Below the pieces are notes generated by a model, which made no database searches, was not told where the DNA came from, and saw only the letters and a program-made list of their open reading frames with translations. The translations under genes and the position numbers were made by a program. Shown in pieces: positions 19,758 through 24,023 of a DNA stretch of 24,023 bases (position 1 is its first letter; every line of letters begins with the position of its first letter). Origin of the DNA: Macrocybe gigantea (Eukaryota; Basidiomycota; Agaricomycetes; Agaricales; Callistosporiaceae); contig SJRY01000005.1 in assembly GCA_011319805.1 (NCBI GenBank), positions 1-24,023 of the forward strand, written 5' to 3'.

Positions 19758-21561
19758 TTAGTGTCTGGCTTTTTTCCGCTTCCTTCTCACAGCGCCATCT
19801 TCATCCTCCTTTCGTTTTCTAGAATCCTCCGAGGTTGCAGTCGACATGTTGACCGCCTCGAGCGCCTTCTGAACAGCCTGTCTGCGCACCTTTTCAGGGA
19901 CTTGCTCCCAGTACAGCTCCTCCCTCTTCCCTGTGACCAGTTCCAGCGTGATGGGCTTGCCGTCGCCCGGTGGCATCGAACTCGTCTCGTCAAGCCCGTC
20001 CTTTTGCGCAATCTGGTTCTTGCTAAAATGTTCAATCAGGATGGACGCGTGGTTCGGCGTGGCGACGCGCAAATGACACTGATCGATGGTAAAAAAAAGC
20101 AATCAAGGAGTTGGAAGATTGGTTTTTGGAATAAAACGTGAGACATACGGCGTCCATGCCTTTGTTATAGTCGACATAGTCCAGTCCTTCCGAAGCGAGC
20201 TCGCCTCTGGATATGGCAGCTCGAAACGCCTGAGCGAAGAGCTTGCGCAACGTCGTTTTATTCGTGCCGATGTGTATGTTCCGCACAAAGATGAGCGTGT
20301 GTGGTGGATAAGGCGATGTGGGGCTGAGATTACCCAAGGGTTCCTTGCCCTCGACGACCGTTTCCGCCTCCCTCCCTTGTTTCGGTGGAGAGTGAGACGG
20401 ACTCGGGCTGTTGCGTCAAAGGCTCTGGCGCCGTAGCATCCTCAAACGCGGCAATCTCGTCGACGAGTTTACCTCGGTAGCCGAGGTACTCTTGACGGAG
20501 CTCGCTCCAGTGTGTCTTGGACGTCGCCCGAAATCCAAACTTGCGCGCTTCGTCCGCGTGCGAGTCGTCCGCGCGTTTCTCGTCTCTGTGAGGTTGCCGA
20601 TCCCAGGGCCAGACGCGAAGCATGTGTCGGACGTCGGAGGGGTCCTTGAAGACGATGAGGGCGAACCCTTTGCAGGTCGCCTGGTCGCCTGGTTTGTCTT
20701 GGTGGTGCGGGATAAAGGATACGTCCTGGATGCGCTCCAGTCTGTGGCTAGAGTCTGACGGTTCTGGAAGGAGATGTAGGAGGAATTTTGCTATTGACGA
20801 TACGGTTCGATATTGTATCGGAATACGCTCCTATATGGGCATTCTGTTAATGAGAGAACTGTACGTAGTAGAAAGGAATCCAAGAACGCACAGCATAGAT
20901 CGTTCTGTCCTCCCAGTCGCCTTTGGTCAAGTGAGACTTGTGCTCGCCAGAAAACTGTTCAGACCATCCCTTTCGACGGATTTCATAGCCGCCCGATTGT
21001 CGAGGATTATCCGACGGCCGTATCGCCACGTGGAAGCTTCGTGAACGCAAAGCCGCACATCAACATAATCCGCGGCATGGTTCCTGAGCGCCTTCAGAAT
21101 CTGCATCTGCATGTGGGCATCGAGATGCAACGGAGCCAAAAATCTGGAGGTCTTGATCACATAGCTGAGAGGGATGACTGCGGTGAGATGGAAATCAACA
21201 AGCTTGCGAGTTCAGCGATCGCGTTCATGATGACGACGCACATCCGTCCGCGTTCCTGCCGCTCCTCTGACTCTGTTCGACTTTGCGTCGCAAGTCTGCG
21301 TCTAGCCAGAGCGAATAGTCCGATAAGGAGAGGCAGACGAGGGACACGTAGTCCTCGTCAGAAAACCTGGGTTGCACGGTCTCTTCGACCTCCGCCAGCA
21401 CGCGCTCTTTTCCTCTGCCTTTGTCCTTGCGCTTTCCGGTGTCGTTGGTGTCCGAGGTGGTAGAGACGCGAGAGGTGTGTTCGCTGCATTCTGTCCATGA
21501 TGTTTCGTGAATTTCTTTGTCTTGGAGACTGCTCTGGGCACGAACGGAAGGTCTGATGCAT
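19758..21561 (-). CDS. La-related protein with La motif and C-terminal xRRM (LARP7/Pof8-like), frameshifted
   Basis: Exons 21242-21561, 20892-21177, 20149-20830 and 19758-20078, with phase-consistent GT-AG introns of 64, 61 and 70 nt. The La module is seen as YVSLVCLSLSDYSLWLDADL, GFIPLSYVIKTSRFLAPL and ILKALRNHAADYVDVRLC. A middle block reads IPIQYRTVSSIAKFLLHLLP, ERIQDVSFIPHHQDKPGDQ and GFALIVFKDPSDVRHMLRVW. The C-terminal xRRM has PHTLIFVRNIHIGTNKTTL, YVDYNKGMDACHLRVATPNH and the hallmark LELVTGKREELYWEQVPEKV, followed by a basic tail. LARP7-type proteins bind 7SK or U6 RNA; fission yeast Pof8 matures telomerase RNA. Which role applies here is unknown. Frames break twice in the N-terminal exon, near 21030 (one G short in CGGGCGG, before GYEIRRKGW) and near 20370-20420. 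ATG 21561 is a tentative start. Confidence 0.8.
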
Positions 21562-22332
21562 TCAGTATTGAAGAGTCGGTGAAGTTTGGTCTAGCACCTC
21601 CCAAGCCGTTGTCCACTTTGGCTAGTCACTAGTCACTTCAAGTTTTTATTTTCATGCTCGCCCTGCATCCTCACTGGTTGCTCACAATGCGATCTACACC
21701 TCAACTCCGCGAAACGCACTGCTGCGGCCCATCGAACCCCATGTGCCGCTCTCCTCTTTCTGCTCTGCTTCCACTTTGATCACGAATATTTTTCATTGCG
21801 GACGGCAGGCGCAGGATGCGAATGAGGATTTCTGTGACACCGAACCTAATAATTGCTAAATCGCAAAGTGCTGTACACGGTCCATCGCAAGTTTATCGTT
21901 TATCGATAATGACATGGCAGGAGGCAGGTCTTTCAGTCAGATGGGCAATGTGTTGGAATCGCAATAAAGACTCGAGTCCAACCACGCCTCTCACTGAACG
22001 AGCCCCGCCAGAAAAGTAAGCAAAGCAGAAATAATAATTCAAACGAATGAAATGACGCATACAAAGTCAAAGCGAAACATGATTAGAAATGAGGTAGGAC
22101 GGAATTACTATGTACAGGGGAACGTGTGGGGGATATAGGTGCAGGTTGCGTACGTGAAGGAATGACTCGGCAAGAAAATGGGGGGGAAGTAATGGGAGTA
22201 CGGCGTTCGAGTGCTAGTAGATAGATAGTCAAGAGACGAGAATATAGCCCAAATAAAATCTCCCATAGAGACACAGCCGGAAAAAAGCGATAAAAAAGCG
22301 AAATAATAGTGTCAAGGCAAAAAAAAGAAAGT
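21562..22332. other. Intergenic region, 771 bp
   Basis: Between the PH/CH gene stop and the start of the La-related gene, both on the minus strand. It holds one 3' UTR and one promoter. Small ORFs here show no family features. No tRNA, repeat or mobile element recognised. Confidence 0.5.
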
Positions 22333-24023
22333 TTACCAGATATTGGGCGCTACGAAACTCCCTGCATGGACAGACGTGGCACCGAAGCTGTGAGCGATAG
22401 CCCTACGCTTGTCCTCCCAAGACTTGAGCGCGCGAAGCAACTGTATGACCTTGTCTCTCTTCCCCTGCCTGATGTCGTTGATGCTCACGCTGCCCATCTT
22501 CACATCGTTGTCGAGCAAAAAGTCGAACAGCTTGAACAGCCCATCAAGCTTGTCGTCATTAGGGTGCGAGGGAAAGTCGGAATCGGGGACGGGCGGAGAA
22601 GACGGGAATCCCCTGATTGATTCGGCGATGCGAAGGAGGCCAAGACCGCTGTAGAGCGAGCTGGTCGAGTCTGTTATTCGCAGTTGATGCGGAAGGTGCG
22701 AGTTGGCCCATTCGATAAGGCCTTCTTCCACCGGGACATACTACTTGGCAACAACCTATGAACACGACATGTCACAGAAAAGAAACTTGGAAAGAAACTG
22801 ACATTATTTTTCGACGTGCTGATTCTCCTCAATTCCCTAGATGGCCGCGGAGGTACAGCAGATTTTGGCTGCTGCGCGCCATCCACGGACTCGTTGGCGA
22901 AGAAACTGTCCAGCCGCGTGCGTTCCTCCTGGCCATCTGCGTTGGAAGGAAGACCCATCAGAATGCGGGCGTCGCGACTCGAAAGCTGATTTGGGTTCTC
23001 TCGGCGAAGCGCCTTTTGTGTCGCGTCGCGGGCGGAGGGGACGGAGGGCGCGGAGCGGGGTTCATGGCTTGAGCGACAGTCAAAGGTATGGTTGGAATAT
23101 TGCACGACGAGATGACAGGTTCTACAGGAAGACGGTTAAACCTTAGGGGGTGGGCGAGGTAAAAGTGCACGAAAGACGCACTGGTATAATCTCTTCCTAT
23201 CGTTGCCTTCATGATGGCTTTCATCCACTCTCGCAAGACGATCTTTTCATCCGAGCTGAAAAAGTGCGTCTTGTCATTGTCGTGTTCGATGCGGAAGGCA
23301 TATCGCCCAGGGTTCGAGTTCTCATCGACAGTGACCTTGTACCCAACAATATTGATGTACCCCTTGATCTTCGTCTCCTGCCAGGCGAACTAGACTGAGC
23401 CCCATGACCGTTACACAAAGACAAACATGCTACGCACGCTTCGGCTGCTGCTCTTCAAGTAATACAAATGCGGGCCCTTGAGGACAAAGTACCTCAGCTT
23501 CCAGCTGTTATACCGATCGCCCTTCTTGCGCATCCACCCGCTGTGGTCCGGCTCGCCAATCTGATCGAGGATGCTCTCGCCTGCTTCAGTGGACCCGACA
23601 CGCCGCCCGCGTTCACGCTCACGCTGCCGTTACCGTTCCCATTCGTCATAACCGAGTCTGACGAAGGGGTCCGCACGCTCGGAGTGGGTACAGGCCCAGG
23701 CGCCGAAGACGTACGCTTGCGCAGGACGGCCACGTCGCGTGGCTCCTTCTCCTTCACCACAGCCAGGGGCGCAGAGACCTTCTGCTTGTCCACCTTGTGC
23801 TGCTCGCGCTCGCGAGCCGTGCTAGGCCGAAGCGCGGCGAGTGCCCCGGCTGCACCACTGCTACTGCCGTGCGACGAGGAGGGGCGCCCAGAGGAGGACT
23901 TGCGGTTCGACGGGCCGTGCAGACGGGGAAGGGTGAACATAGACGAGGACTTTTCGGACGCTACGTCTTCTCCAATGCTAACGACCGAGAAAGTCAGCAA
24001 CCGGTTCAGAACCAAGCGCACGA
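22333..24023 (-). CDS. PH domain plus calponin-homology (CH) domain protein, 5' partial, frameshifted
   Basis: Exons within the window: 23438-23977, 23182-23377, 22803-23121 and 22333-22740. An intron at 23978-24021 is inferred, with more exons beyond the edge. After a Ser-rich, disordered stretch, the PH domain reads DHSGWMRKKGDRYNSWKLRY, FVLKGPHLYYLKSSSRS, ETKIKGYINIVGYKV, GRYAFRIEHDNDKTHFFSSD and IVLREWMKAIMKATIGRDYT. A linker has NIPTIPLTVAQAMNPAPRP and ALRRENPNQLSSRDARILMG. The C-terminal CH-like domain has VEEGLIEWANSHLP, LYSGLGLLRIAESIRG, DDKLDGLFKLFDFLLDNDVK and SVSINDIRQGKRDKVIQLLR. PH binds phosphoinositides and CH domains often bind actin or signalling partners, so a cortical role in polarity (Boi-like) is inference. 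Frames break near 23603 (GESILDQIGEP needs one more C) and 23030 (SARDATQKALRR needs one more C). Confidence 0.8.

Noticed and set aside
1..24023. CRISPR arrays, bacterial operons, phage or viral genes
   Set aside because: No spaced direct repeats or such protein families; the introns and Pol III tRNA are eukaryotic.

Overview
The window looks like nuclear DNA of a basidiomycete fungus, most likely an Agaricomycete. That is inference, based on the gene families, the many short introns (mostly 48-85 nt, GT-AG with recognisable branch sites), dense gene packing on both strands and a Pol III tRNA gene. No bacterial or viral signature was seen. All exon models were built by hand from splice signals, reading phase and family motifs.

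Layout. 1-795 (-): Cys/His-rich conserved protein of unknown function, broken by several frameshifts. 1396-3835 (+): an Arb1-like Argonaute-binding protein with GW/WG motifs. 4291-4912 (-): small acidic hypothetical protein. 5342-6255: a non-autonomous, hAT-like DNA transposon (MITE). 6443-7181 (+): small one-TM protein. 8107-10152 (-): secreted amidase-signature enzyme. 10676-13058 (+): 14-exon Atg22/UMF1-type MFS transporter with a GC-AG intron. 13261-13332 (-): tRNA-Arg(ACG). 13452-14440 (+): ITPase (HAM1). 14923-15816 (-) and 16138-17150 (+): a divergent pair of related hotdog-fold thioesterases. 17938-19558 (+): NADAR (YbiA-like) protein. 19758-21561 (-): La-related protein with an LARP7/Pof8-type xRRM. 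22333-24023 (-): PH plus calponin-homology protein, running off the right edge.

There is no operon-like logic. Two genes point to nuclear RNA biology: the Arb1-like protein (small-RNA heterochromatin pathway) and the La/xRRM protein (telomerase RNA or U6 processing). Two others handle damaged or modified nucleotides: ITPase and NADAR. They are not adjacent, so no common system is claimed.

Quality note. Six of the twelve protein genes read perfectly through all exons. The other six contain frameshifts, mostly explained by one missing base in or next to a short run, while flanking residues and splice sites stay intact. Consensus errors explain this better than widespread gene death, but only reads can decide. 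Separately, thirteen A or T runs of 10 or more cluster between 13.2 and 19.4 kb, with none seen elsewhere in the window.
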